DNA from: Chara braunii
Lineage: Eukaryota > Streptophyta > Charophyceae > Charales > Characeae
Assembly: GCA_003427395.1 (NCBI GenBank)
Contig: BFEA01000439.1
Span: 952,432-1,016,431, forward strand
Direction of reading: 5' to 3'
DNA: 64,000 nt
A program made the translations under genes and the position numbers. The notes below the pieces were generated by a model. That model searched no databases. It was not told the origin of the DNA and saw only the letters and a program-made list of their open reading frames with translations. Below are positions 45,044-56,005 of this stretch, one piece after another (the first letter of the stretch is position 1; each line of letters opens with the position of its first letter).

Positions 45044-45587
45044 GTCCTTTCCTCTCGTGTGAAGGAGAAGGAACCCGTCGGAAATCCGATAATGGCTAGC
45101 CGACGGGTGATCCGATGAAAGCTCCGCGTAAAGCGTAGAGTAAGTCGGATCGGACTTGTAGCCTTGACGAAATGCGGCTGTAGATCGTCATCGAGGTCGA
45201 ATGGCGTGGTCACCCTGGCACAAAAGTCGGGCCGTCGTGAGAGGGCGTCCGCAGCTCGATTGGCGGGACCGGGAATGTGGCACGGGTCAAAGTCGAACTG
45301 GTCGATGTAATACATCCATCGACCGATCGTGCTAGTGACCGTATCCTGCGTTTTATAAAAGGTCAACAGATTGTTGTCCGTATTCCATTTAAAATGCCGA
45401 CAGCCGAGAAGAAAGTGCGCCACCGTTTGAGAACGGTGATGAACGCGAGTAGCTCTTTCTTCCTAGCGTCGTCGAGAGTGTTGACGAGAGGCACCTTTTG
45501 GGAGAAGTACTCGACCGGATGCCAACCGTCCTCGTGACACTGTTCCAACACCGCACCAATACCGTATCCCGAAGCGTCCGTAGTCAC
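45037..45587 (-). pseudogene. Element E RNase H
   Basis: 45363-45587 starts VTTDASGYGIGAVLEQCHED (first Asp) with VEYFSQKVPLVNTLDDARKKELLAF. After a shift near 45420, 45037-45423 continues HFKWNTDNNLLTFYKTQDT, WMYYIDQFDFDPCHIPG and AADALSRRPDF. It would digest the RNA of RNA/DNA hybrids. One frameshift. Confidence 0.85.
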
Positions 45588-46421
45588 TTAGGTGGGAAGG
45601 GTGGGGTCGTATGTACGGAGGGCAGGTGCGGCTTGNATCGCTGCCTTCAACGAAGTGAACGCGCCACGGGCTGCGTCGTCGAACTCGAAGGGCATCTTTG
45701 AAGACTGAAGTCTCGACAAGGGGGCGGCCACTTTCGAGTACGACTCGACGAATCTCTGATAATATCCAGCCAAACCCATGAAAGAGCGTACATCCGTCGT
45801 GCAACGGGGTTCCGACCAATCCACGATGGCTTGGATCTTGTCCGCTAAGGGACGAATGCCTTTCGGCGTAACATAGTGACCCAAGTACTCAAGCTCCCGC
45901 TTGGCGAACTCGCACTTGTCGAGGTTCGCTTTGTACTTGGCCAGTTGCAAACGATCCAAAACAGCGCGAAGGTGTACGAAGTGCTCGTCCAACGTCCTAC
46001 TATAAACCAAGATGTCATTGAGGTAGATGAGGACGCTGCGATCGAGTAAGTCGCGAAACTCAGTCGTCATAGCTGCTTGGAAAGTCGCGGGTGCATTGGT
46101 GAGGCCAAATGGCATGACAACCCACTCAAAATGCCCGTACCGCGTCTTGAACGCGGTTTTGTACCGATCTTGAGGCTGGATTTCAATCTGGTGGTAACCC
46201 GACTTCAAGTCCAACTTCGAGAAGTACGTCGTGCCGCCTAACCGCTCGAGGAGATCATCAATCCGAGGGAAAGGGTCGGCGTTCTTTACGGTTTGTGCTT
46301 TAAGTTTGCGATAGTCGATGCATAACTGTAGATCTTTGTTCTTCTTCCGGACGAAGAGAACAGGTGCATCGTATGGCGAGCAACTAGGGCGAATCCAGCC
46401 CTTGTCGAGAAGGTCATCGAG
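45588..46421 (-). pseudogene. Element E reverse transcriptase with altered catalytic box (YLND)
   Basis: 46214-45588 is open: [36 protein letters not shown], then [19 protein letters not shown], where the invariant YLDD reads YLND (GAC or GAT to AAT at the first Asp). Upstream, 46215-46421 carries the finger region in a broken frame ([21 protein letters not shown]). A metal-binding Asp is lost, so the enzyme should be inactive. An N at 45636 hides one residue. Confidence 0.88.
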
Positions 46422-47558
46422 TTATGCGCGAAGCACTTCGAGTTCCTCTTCGCTCATGTGGTAGATACATCCACGCAGAGGGACGACGCCAAATTCGAGA
46501 GTGATCCCATGGCGTATGGGCCGATCTGGAACCGTTCCGGTGGGAGCCTCGAAGACGTCTCCATACTCGTCCAAGAGGTGAGAAATGCGTGGGTCCGGCG
46601 GTGACGCGGCTGGTCTGTCCGGCGAGGGGAGAGCATGCAAGAATACAAGGCCCATCTCCTCGACATCATTTCGAGCTATGGCGTCGCGAATTCTCGCAAC
46701 GGAGACCACGTGACAAGCAATCGAAGTGTGAGGGGTCGCGACCGTACATGGGACTAACACTCCGTTCCGATCACAGACGTAAACGGTCCGGTCGTGGAAG
46801 TTCACCGGATGATCGGCGCTACGCAACCAAGACATGCCTATAATCCTGTCGAACTTGGTGTCGAGGATGTCAAAAGACACCGGCTCGCACGCAAGTGGCG
46901 CAAAGTATACCGGAACGTCATCGACGCATCTGTCAATTGACTTTTGCGTGCGGCCGGCCGCGAGTGTAACTTGCGTAGGTGGCGTCTTCCTTCGAACGCG
47001 CGGGCCAAGGCCTGCACGGGCCATAAAGGCTTGGCTCATAAAGTTGCGAGACGCTCCGCAATCAATCAAGGCACTACAGGTTGCCTTTACGATTTGAATG
47101 CGGATATAGAGCAAAGGAGCGTCGATTTCGGCGTACCTTTGGGTGGCATACTCGCAGTCAATCTTCGCAAGATAGGAGCGGAGATCGACAACCGCTACCC
47201 CGTGGTCCGTCAACGGAGCTGGTACTGTAGTGTGCAAATAGGAGCGTAGATTTGCCATTAAGGCGTTGCAATGCGGCCTTGGCAAGGTTCCGGTGGAGGG
47301 TAGAGGCATCCAAGCGAAGTCCTCTCTCGTGAGCGGGTCAAGCTCCTCAAGTCTTGACCACGCCGTCGAGTCCTCGGAAATCAGTGGCGAGCTGACCGGA
47401 TCACTTGCCGACGGTTTACAGGCTGCGCATACGCAATCTAAGTGCACATGGCTCGACTGGTCTAATGGTGGTACCAGCTGGGCGGTATAATCCTCGTACG
47501 TAGCACGAGAATCAACGACTACCGCATGCTCCCCGGTAGTGACATCGATTGCTAGCAA
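46422..47558 (-). pseudogene. Element E protease region
   Basis: A 378-codon frame. The aspartic protease is at roughly residues 155-270: ATCSALIDCGASRNFMSQAF (D-C-G in place of D-S/T-G) and the C-terminal half FDRIIGMSWLRSADHPVNFH. The N-terminal 150 residues are an uncharacterised linker. The end (DRPIRHGITLEFGVVPL, IYHMSEEELEVLRA) is the protease-RT connector, closed by a stop at the point where other elements continue into [10 protein letters not shown]. Confidence 0.85.
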
Positions 47559-47611
47559 AGCAACCGGTTCCGACGGAGTGAGGAGAGACGTCTCCTCTCT
47601 CCTTGCGTAAC

Positions 47612-49379
47612 TCAGTTTCCCGAGTTAGCTGGACGGGGTACATGTGCCTTGCCCTTGTCCGGGCATTGTGCGGTAGTGTGGACAACACTATTGCACCATA
47701 GGCAATATCCGTACCGTTGACGTAAGTCAAATACTTCCTTGGTTATGTTGAACGCCGTCCATGGTTGCTGCCCAGTTCCCGTCGATGTCGTCGCTTGTGG
47801 CCTTGTTCTTCCGAACTCTCTTGGGACGCTTCGGCGGGAGCGCTGCGACAGTTCCTCCATCACTCGAGGATGCTGCTGCAGCGTGGAGATCGACTGTTTC
47901 TTCATAAATCATGGCATTGTTATGTGTCGGTCGTTGGTAGCCCTGCTTAGCCACATAATGCGGCTGGGACTGCTTCTCGTTAGCGGCCTTGTCATCCGTT
48001 TGGATGACCAGTTTCGCACGATCCAGAATAGCCTGGAACGAGGCATAATCGTACTCGTTGCCGAGTGCGGTCCGCAGTCCTGCGCACGATCGCGAGAAGA
48101 ACTCAGATCGTTGGTTTGTAAAACTCAAATCGAAGCCTGGCGTGGTCACTATCTTCTGCCACTTGATCGTCCAGTCTCGAGTTGGCATGCTTCCCTTTGA
48201 GCAAGTGTAGACCTCGTTCATGGCCGCCTTCACGACGTTGCGGACCATGAAACGAGTGAACCACAACTGTTCAAAATCCTCCCACGTGAGGTGTTTGTGT
48301 AGCTCGGTGATAGTGGTTCCCTTGTTAACCGCGAGGTGTTTCATCCATGCCTGCGCACCTCCAATGAGTTGGAGGTATAGTGTCTTCATCATGTCTTCGT
48401 TTGGGACCTTGTGGCAAGATGCTTCGGTGAGGAAGGCTTGCCACCATGTCAAAGCGTCAGTCTTGTTGTAGTCCTCGAACTTGCCGATGTTGAAGCGTGG
48501 CATCTTGTATACCTTCGTAGCTGCTGCCGGTTGCGGCTTGGTGATGTTTGTCTTGATGGCGGCCACCGTGCTGCTGATCATAGCCGGACTGGTGAAGTCA
48601 CTTAGGTCGCTGATTAGGTTGACGACATGGTCGATGCGCTCGCCGAGCTGCCTCGCCGTGTCTGGTGTGCAGCCTGGCGCTGCTTGGGAAGGCCTTGCCT
48701 CCAGAGTAGCAATGCGGGCGTCCATCTGTTTCAGCTGGGAGTCCGCGACCTTGATGGCTGCTGCAAGCGTCTTCACGTTATGGTTTAGATCGATCTGCAG
48801 CTGCGTTACTGACCTAGAATGAAGGTCTCCCATGGTGTTGTTCCAGATGACTGCACGCATCGTGCATAGTAAAATGTCTGCCAGGTTATGTCGCTCCTGC
48901 TGTACTGTCATCGGCTCGACGCCTGCTACGGGGACATAACGCATCTCGTTGAGCACAGCGGCCCACTGATCGTGTTGAGTGATCAGCAGGTCAGCACTGT
49001 CGGCGTTGAGCTTGCCGACCGCCAACTGTTCCGCCTCAGCTTGTTGCTGGGCTTTGGCTGCAGCTTCTGCTGCCAGCCGCTGTTTGTCTGCGTCGGCAGC
49101 ATCCTGCCGTTCCTTGGCAAGCGTTAGTGCGGCCGTATAGGTCTCCACTCTCTGAATGTAGTCCGTGATGGACTCATTTGGCCCTTGAGCAGGACAGACC
49201 GGCAAGGGTTCGACATTGCTAGATGTCGAAGTCTCGGATGACGTTCCGCTGTGAGGCGTGATCGCCATCTGAGTGCTTGTCTGTGGCTGTTGTCGAACTG
49301 CAGGTTGCGGTTGCTGTTGGTGATCTGCGATCCTCTTGCTGCGTCGTGGCTGCTGTTCGGTGGCTTGCCCTGCTGGCAT
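47612..49379 (-). pseudogene. Element E gag with CCHC zinc knuckle (one frameshift)
   Basis: The start at 49379 (MPAGQATEQQPRRSKRIADH) begins a 550-codon frame: Gln/Pro-rich arm, coiled coil (about residues 80-130), NVKTLAAAIKVADSQLKQMD coil, and capsid (FNIGKFEDYNKTDALTWWQA, HLTWEDFEQLWFTRFMVRN). A shift near 47740 moves to the overlapping frame with the CCHC knuckle CLWCNSVVHTTAQC (47612-47905). It is the best-preserved gag in the window. Confidence 0.88.
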
Positions 49380-49939
49380 CAGAAAACTGTTGCTGAAGGC
49401 TGGCTCCCGAATGGTCGCAGAACAGTGAGAGGGAGAGGGTGGGTACAGGGGTAGAACAAATCAGGAAATTCGCATACAGTCCCTGTCCCAATGATGGACT
49501 TAGACACCTAATCAAACAGAAAAAGATAAACTTTCCCCGAAAACAACTCAAAAATTCTTAATAAGAAAATAATAACAAATTAATAATCAATAAAGTTTAA
49601 TTAATGCTTAATAATGAATTAATACTTCTTGATAATTATCAATAAAACAATAATTGCAATAATGATAATTCCCGAATTTGAATTGTAAAGATTAGGTATC
49701 CGTTGAGATCATCTATTGTCCGAGAGTTCACCGTTGAATAGTGAACTACCCGGAAGTTGCGATTCTAGGGGCACAATTACGAACAGTTTGCCAAATTTTT
49801 TTTTCCGGAAATTTAGGAAGAAAAACACTCGAATTTTCGAAAAACGTAAAATTTTGGGAATTTCACCCTACAAAATCCGATTTTTAAAGGCCTAAGTCCG
49901 TTTTCGGAATTTTTCAAACTAGGGAAAGAAACGCGAAGC
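49380..49939 (-). other. AT-rich leader of element E; no LTR found
   Basis: TTAAT- and TTTTCGAA-rich. It should hold the end of a 5' LTR and a primer site, but I find neither TGGTATCAGAGC nor the TGTTA...TAACA ends. It meets G2 integrase sequence at about 49940. Confidence 0.45.
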
Positions 49940-51165
49940 TGTACGTGGAGACTTGTCAGGTCTGTCAAAGAGACAAGCCACGTACTCAGGCTCCTCTTGG
50001 GCTCGTGAAGCCCCTTCCGATTCCGGAAAGGCCTGGTGAGAGCCTGTCCATGGACTTCATGGATACGCTGGTCACCAGCAAGAGTGGAATGCGCTACGTC
50101 TACGTTATTGTGGATAGGTTTAGTAAGTTTGCTAGATTAGTTGCAATGCCTGAGACAGCGAAGACTGAGCATGTAATTAAGCTGTTCAAAGAGAACTGGG
50201 TTAGAGATTTTGGATTGCCGAAGTCTATAGTCAGTGACCGTGATGTGCGATTCACAAGTGAATTGTGGAAAGTCGCAGCTACAGAACAGGGAACGCAGCT
50301 GCAGATGACATCAGGAAACCATCCCGAGGCNAATGGACAAGCAGAACAGTTGAACCGCGCTGTACAACACCTGCTGAGGCATTATATTAAGCCAAATCAG
50401 GTAGACTGGGATGAGAAACTTGCTCTCATTGCCAGCCTGTACAATAACGTGGTCCACAGCGCGATGGGCGTGAGCCCGAATAGTCTGCTATTAACTTTTA
50501 AGCCTAGATTGCCCTTGGATTTCCTACTGCCTGACAACCAGCCTTTCGCTGCACCAGGAACTTTAGAGTTTGCTTATTGATATGAACAGCTGATGCAGCA
50601 GGCTGTTGAGCACATCCACAAGGCGCAGGCGGCAATGATTGAGTCTGAGAACAAACACCGCTGTCCATCTACGTTTCAGGTAGGGGAAAGAGTCTGGGTT
50701 AAGTCCTCAGAACTGGGATAGGAGCACGGGATCTCCCGCAAGCTCATGCCACAATACTTTGGACCATGGGAAATCCTGGATGTCGTCGGGGATGAGCCAA
50801 ACGGGCCTTCTTATGTTATTCGCATCCCGGGTCACTTACGCACCTACCTTGTTTTTCACGCTTCCAAGTTAGCACCTTTCGAAGAAACTGATCAGTTTCC
50901 CTCGCGTCGTTCAATGCTGCCCCCAACCATGGATGGAGAAGTGGACATTGATGATATTGTGGACCACATAGAGCTGCCAAGACCCACAGGCAGGGGACGT
51001 CCTCCGAAACCGAAGTTGCAGTATCGTGTTCAGTTCCGGCATCACACTGATCCGAAGGAGGACCGATGGTTCACCAGGAAGGAACTGTGTAACGCAATAC
51101 GAGAGATCTCTGCAGAAGGGAAAGCGCCCTATGATCAAAGATTGAGCTTCTCAGAGGACTGTTGA
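49940..51165 (+). pseudogene. G2 integrase and chromodomain-like tail
   Basis: Begins inside the zinc finger (ETCQVCQRDKPRTQAPLGL). Catalytic residues: LSMDFMDTLVTSKSG, SIVSDRDVRFTSELW, and GNHPE-NGQAEQLNRAVQ with the Glu present (one N at 50331). An in-frame TGA at 50578-50580 and a TAG at about 50718 interrupt it. The tail carries FQVGERVWVKSSE, FGPWEILDVVGDEPNGPSYV, FHASKLAPFEETDQFPSRR and DPKEDRWFTRKEL, ending at 51165 just before the purine tract. The HH half of the finger was lost at the E junction. Confidence 0.9.
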
Positions 51166-51168
51166 AGC

Positions 51169-51182
51169 TAAGGAGGAGGGAA
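51169..51182 (+). other. G2 polypurine tract
   Basis: TAAGGAGGAGGGAA immediately before TGCGAG of the 3' LTR. It would prime plus-strand synthesis and confirms the LTR start. Confidence 0.85.
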
Positions 51183-52094
51183 TGCGAGACCACTGCCTCT
51201 AAGAGCCCCATAAGGCCCCACTTTTGCAGCCCGTCGGCCGCCCTAAGTGAAGGCAGGCTCGACGAGGCCCTCGGGGCCCTTTTCTGGCCACCACACAACT
51301 CAGGCAGTTGCGCAGCGCCAGTTGGTTAAGTGAACCCAGGCCCTGGGTCGCCTGTGTGAATGTATGTTAAGCAGGCCCTGGGCTGGATATGCGTACCGGG
51401 CCAGACACAAGCCGAAAGCAGTTGGGCACATGCAACCACTTCAGGCCCAAGGCCTGCTCTCCTCGTGCTGGGCCTCAGGCCACAGGGGCCTACTGGAAGC
51501 TTCCTGGACTGGACGCAGGCAGGCCACTTGGATATAGGAAAGGGCCTGCCTCCTCATTCGGGATTCAGGTGCTGGCTGCATGCTGCGCAAGCGCTGCTGA
51601 TGCGCTATTTGCTGGCTGGCGCCTATGCTCTCACGGGCGAGCAGGGAAGGAGCACGCAGCCATAGCCGAGCTGCGCTGCTGTAAGCTGGGCGAGGCGCAG
51701 GGTGGTCCTTGGGTGCTAGTGGCATCTGTGAGTTGGGGAACGAGGTTGTGAGTGTAGCGCGAGACATACCTGGTGCTGGAAGCGTGCGACATTGGTCGCC
51801 ATATGCTCGTACTTCGGGAATGTTGTTGACATCATCTTTCGGCTTCGTAGTATAGGCTAGATAGGATCTGCCACATGTAGTCTGGGCGCCGAGCGCCAGA
51901 TAGGATATCAACTCTGGTTCTTCGTTGATGATGATGGGACTATTTCAGCATTGTCAATTATGAACTCTTGGTGTGTTCTTATTTGGTGAATCTCGTGATG
52001 CAATTCTGCTGTTGGTTCGAGGTCAAGACTATCTGGACTCATATGTATGATGCTGTTTGATTGCTGAAATTCGCTATTGCTCATCTTCCTTGCA
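51183..52094 (+). repeat. G2 3' LTR
   Basis: 912 bases, TGCGAGACC...CTTCCTTGCA, nearly identical over long stretches to 31971-32893 but with a few short deletions. LINE coding sequence resumes directly after it. Confidence 0.9.
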
Positions 52095-54688
52095 CAGAAA
52101 AAGTCAAGGAAAAAAGACTAAACACATCAATCTTGTTTATCGATTTTGAGAAAGCCTATGATCAAGTAAATTGGGCTTTCCTCAACGCAAGCATGGAAAA
52201 AATGGGTGTTGGACCCAGCTTCAGGAAATGGGTCAAAGTCCTCTATAACGATGCATCAAGATGTGTTCAGGTCAACAACCATTCTCAAGATCTGTGCGAC
52301 AGGGGGACCCCCTTGCTCCTCCAATCTTTCTATTTGTAATGGAAGCTATTGCCTCCTGCTTACGCAAAGACCCCGCAATACAACGATTGTCGGAGATTAA
52401 TGTCGGTACCCATCACCACATCCAATTCCCAACAGTCATAATGTTTGTTGATGACTTTACGGTCCTTATAAGAGCATCGGACTCCTTGGTGAAAGCGCTT
52501 GTCAGAGCAATGGAAGCCTTCAGGTTGGCATCTGAAATGAAAATCAATTGGAAAAAAAACAGTAGGCTGGTGGCTTGCAGAGGAAGAAACACCCAGGCTG
52601 GAAGGTCCCGAACTGGACATGACGTGGGAAAAAAAGGAAGAGCCGACAAGATACCTGGGGATTCTGGTAACCAAGGATGGCCCCGCGCCACAGATGGCCC
52701 AAAACCTGCTAACTAAGCAAATTAACAGAATGGGACGATGGGAGAACACATTTATGTCACTGTTAGGAAGGGCCCTAACCATCAACACATCTATTTTTTC
52801 TATTATGTGGTATATTGCCTCCATCTGGACTATGCCTGATCATACGACCAAAGAATTGAACCGCAGAGCTAGGGCATACCTCTGGTCAGGTGACCCTAAC
52901 AAAACTAAATACATACCCAAGATAGCTTGGCATTATATAACAAGAAAGCCATCTAAGGGGGGTCTAGGAATCATCGACCCGAAGCAGGAAACGAAAGCCC
53001 TTCAGATTAAGTGGATCATCAAGCTGCTAACCCAACCCAGAGTGGCATGGCAAAGACCAGCACTAGACAGCATCAGAGCAATAGCTCCTATCGACAGTCC
53101 AACCAACATGTCAGGCCTCTTCTGGGTAATGAACAAGGAGTGGACCCCGAAGACTGGCGGCAGGAGGTGACCAGCAAATGCCTCACTGAACGAGTCGCGG
53201 CCCCCCACTCGTTATTGGACTGCTCTTATCCACATATGGAGGGAAATTATGCCCAAAAAGAACAAGAAGCCTAAATCTAAGGAAGTCTTAGGAAGAAGTG
53301 TTGCGCCAACCCCTGTTTGGGAACTCATAGGTGAGAGACGCAGGTAATCACTCACTCTCACTTTCAAGTGGCCAGCACTGGCTCTCATGGATCACGCACG
53401 GAGTATGGAGGGTCAGTCACATCTGGGATGAAGACAGAAAGGACTGGATCGATGAGGAAACGATGAAATCTCTACTGAAGGGCTGCCACCGCAGAGACCA
53501 AAACCTGCAGACAGTGATCAATAATAGTATCCCGGATGGATGGAAGGACTTACTCAAAGAGACCTTCTCTTGGAAGCCGGGTGAATGGGGAGTACTGACA
53601 CAGGAGACGGTACCTGCAAGGGCATATCAATTCTCCCAGAGAGCCCCGGGATCAAACCTTTCGGGGGTGTTCACTTCATTCCTGATAGACCTAACCAAAA
53701 TTCAATCTCCCTCCATTCACAACACAGATTCACAACACAGATTCACAACACAGATTCACAACACAGATTCACAACAGTCAGTCCTGAGCTCATTTATGCT
53801 TCGTAAGATAAGAGTATTAGGCAGTTGGCCTGAGGCAATATTCCAAATTGAATCAGCAATCCAAGAATTAGAGTTTGACCCAGCAGACTCTGCAGAACGC
53901 CCATTCATGTCACACAATACACAGTCAAAATGGGCTACAGAATGTTGCTAAAGACGAAAGACCCAGAGCCGTTTATTAAAGTCAGGTGGAACAGAATACT
54001 GGGCCAGGAAGCTGAACAATATCCAAAATACCTTGGCAGAAATATAAATCAATACGCCCGGTCAAAATAAGAAGCCTACAGTTGCTCATCGCCTACAACA
54101 GTTGGCTACACATCAAAAGGAGTAAAAATGACCCGAACAGTTCAGATCTCTGTGTAGTATGCTCAGACAGTGAACAGGAAAACATCACACTGCCTGATCA
54201 CATGCAAGGAAGCTACTGACTACTGGGCAAGAGCATCCGCTCTCTGGAACTACCTGTTTTCTTCTCCTTTTCCCGAGCACCCAACCCAACTACTCCTATG
54301 AACCAACATTCCGACTAACTTTAACACGTCGGAGAGCATCTGGTATGGCATGATTCGAAAGGTGACACTCTGGGTCATATGGAAGGAAAGATGCAGCAGA
54401 ACTTTGGACAACTCCAGCAATCCACGTGAGAAGGTTTGGGCATCAACCAAATCCTTAATGGAGACTAAAGTCTTCTCCCAATGGAAGAAAGTCAGAATTC
54501 AAGCTCAGGAAAATCCGGAGAAGCAGCAAGAGATTCTGGCAAAATTCACGAAAGTATGGCTGGTCAATGGAAAGGTGGCGTTCATTCAAGGACTTCAATT
54601 CAGGTGGAAAGACTGGCACAACTCCTGTCCGCTGCAGAGAGCACGGGACATTCACCTCCCCCAGCCTCAGAACTTCAGCGCTACATAG
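52095..54688 (+). pseudogene. L1-type LINE ORF2, right half (RT palm, zf-RVT, C-terminus)
   Basis: Continues the frame broken at 31970: TSILFIDFEKAYDQVNWAF (first RT Asp), a frame change near 52270, then VIMFVDDFTVLIRASDSL (FVDD catalytic box), RYLGILVTKDGPAPQ, SLLGRALTINTSIFSIMWY and SKGGLGIIDPKQETKAL. 53331-53951 is the post-RT region. Near 54150 LCVVCSDSEQENITH and CLITC form the CCHC zf-RVT finger, and 54350-54688 is the C-terminus with TLWVIWKERCSR. Several frameshifts. A 13-bp tandem repeat (53717-53780) disturbs the frame. Confidence 0.88.
53717..53780 (+). repeat. 13-bp tandem repeat in LINE coding sequence
   Basis: About four and a half copies of ATTCACAACACAG. Since 13 is not a multiple of three, the expansion changes frame from unit to unit. 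Confidence 0.9.
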
Positions 54689-55051
54689 CACCGACATACG
54701 ACCATGCGTACACTTACAACAATCGGGTCAAGACAATCAAGATTTACAGCAGCTCTTCTCTCTGTGTTTCTTGCGGTTAAGTTTATCTGACGGGGTCTCT
54801 GATGGAGACTCTGAGAGGAATCACAGGGAAAGGCAAGCTGGCAGTCAATCCTCGACCAAGTGGAGTAATCAATGCTGTCCAGGGATCCTTCGGCCAGACG
54901 GAAGGATGTGTGAGTGGGTATATGATGTAATACTACTACTTTGACTTGCCCGGGGAATAGGAACTGGACTGACGCTCCCCATAATGGATATGGAGCCAGG
55001 ACCATAAGGACCTGTTTTTTCAAAAAAAAAAAAAAAGAAGAAAAAAAAGAA
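54689..55051 (+). other. LINE 3' UTR and A-rich tail
   Basis: 3' UTR ending GGAGCCAGGACCATAAGG, then ACCTGTTTTTTC and an A-rich tail (55022-55051). A CAGG/CCTG stem can form just before the tail. This fixes the plus orientation and the end of the LINE. Confidence 0.75.
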
Positions 55052-55527
55052 GTCCTCTATTCTGGTCCTCTGCGAATACTGCACCATAGATGTGCAACCA
55101 GCTTTTTTGACTGAAGATATGGCAAAGCTGGCTGCATCTCCCCCTAGACAAGAACTCGCCATTAGTACTCTATCCCAGTACGGAATCATTCAGGCATAGA
55201 GATGCGTATCCATAGCCGCCTCCCAATGGAAGGTACTCTCTTCCTCTTTCCCAGTATAGGTTCATGGGAGCTTCACCTTCATCTTATGCCGTTGTTCGGC
55301 TCCTTCTGCCTTACCCTCCTTCATTGAACCTTTCCCTTTTTTGTCTCCATCATCACCATCATTTCCTCCATCTCGTCCCCCACCACCAATCTTCAACTTC
55401 CTTACTATGGGCCTATGGCAGCATCAGTCAGTTTCTCTGCGATGGGATCGTCTAACTGTTCCACATACTCAATAAGCCGCTGATCTATCTGATGAGAGGC
55501 TGCATGCAGGAAGTCGTTCCAAGTTCC
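55052..55527. other. Non-coding spacer between the two LINE tails
   Basis: No gene or repeat recognised. Moderately C/T-rich. Confidence 0.5.
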
Positions 55528-55559
55528 CTTTTTTTTTTTTTTTTTTTTTTTAAACAACG

Positions 55560-56005
55560 CACCCGTTGGTGCTAGTGGTGCTGGTAAGAGAAGACACCGC
55601 TAGCACCTGGGGAGGGCTCCATCTATTGGTGGGGAGCAGCACCTGCTGGAAAACGGGTCCAGCGTCCCTTACATAAAATCACATCTATTGACTGAGCAGG
55701 AGGTTGGGAGGGGGCGACCTCTTCACCCTGAACCTGGCGCCAAATATCTGCTATCTCGTCCTGGTTCCTCCCACTCCCTACCTTTGAAGAACAACGCCGC
55801 TGGCCGGGTCCAACGTCCGGTCCTGTTCTGTCAGAGATCTTTTTTTCCTTTTTTAAGGATAATATCCAGAGGATTGACTGAGTAGGAGTTTTGGAGAAGG
55901 AAAAGAACCTCATCGCCCTGAACCAGGCGCCAGATATCTGCTGCTATCAACTAGCCCTTCCCCTTCTGCCAATCTCCAACTACCAACCTTGAACATCCAA
56001 GGAAT
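55560..56005 (-). repeat. LINE 3' UTR containing a tandem duplication (period about 185 bases)
   Basis: On the plus strand ATTGACTGAGCAGGAG...CCCTGAACCTGGCGCC...ATATCTGCT at 55688-55752 recurs at 55873-55941 with ATTGACTGAGTAGGAG and CCCTGAACCAGGCGCC. The intervening GCTGG...GGGTCCA(A/G)CGTCC block is also repeated. Confidence 0.75.

Larger units (their letters stand above)
36323..49939 (-). mobile_element. Ty3/gypsy element E block within G2, itself interrupted
   Basis: Minus-strand order from right to left: AT-rich leader, gag (47612-49379), protease (46422-47558), RT and RNase H (45037-46400), integrase zinc finger (44708-45043), a foreign 7.1 kb segment, integrase core and tail (36456-37612), purine tract, LTR stub. 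There is no LTR at the right side. Both edges abut G2 coding sequence without a target duplication, so deletion, recombination or an assembly join must be involved. The two integrase parts could also come from two different E-type copies. Confidence 0.7.
31971..52094 (+). mobile_element. Ty3/gypsy LTR retrotransposon G2 (20.1 kb including nested insertions), inserted in a LINE
   Basis: LTRs at both ends (31971-32893 and 51183-52094), a primer site after the first, gag from 34179, integrase before the second, and a purine tract abutting the 3' LTR. The LINE reading frame ends at LNEAA before it and resumes at TEKVKEKRLNTSILFIDFEK after it, so the whole block is one insertion. Nested inside are a solo LTR (34842-35970) and an element E block (36323-49939) that replaces protease, RT and RNase H. 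I see no clean target-site duplication (GGCAGC before, CAGAAA after). Confidence 0.85.

Noticed and set aside
55489-55530. CTGATGAG on the plus strand as a fourth hammerhead
   Set aside because: No stem II or GAAA follows within reach and no complementary stem III is present.
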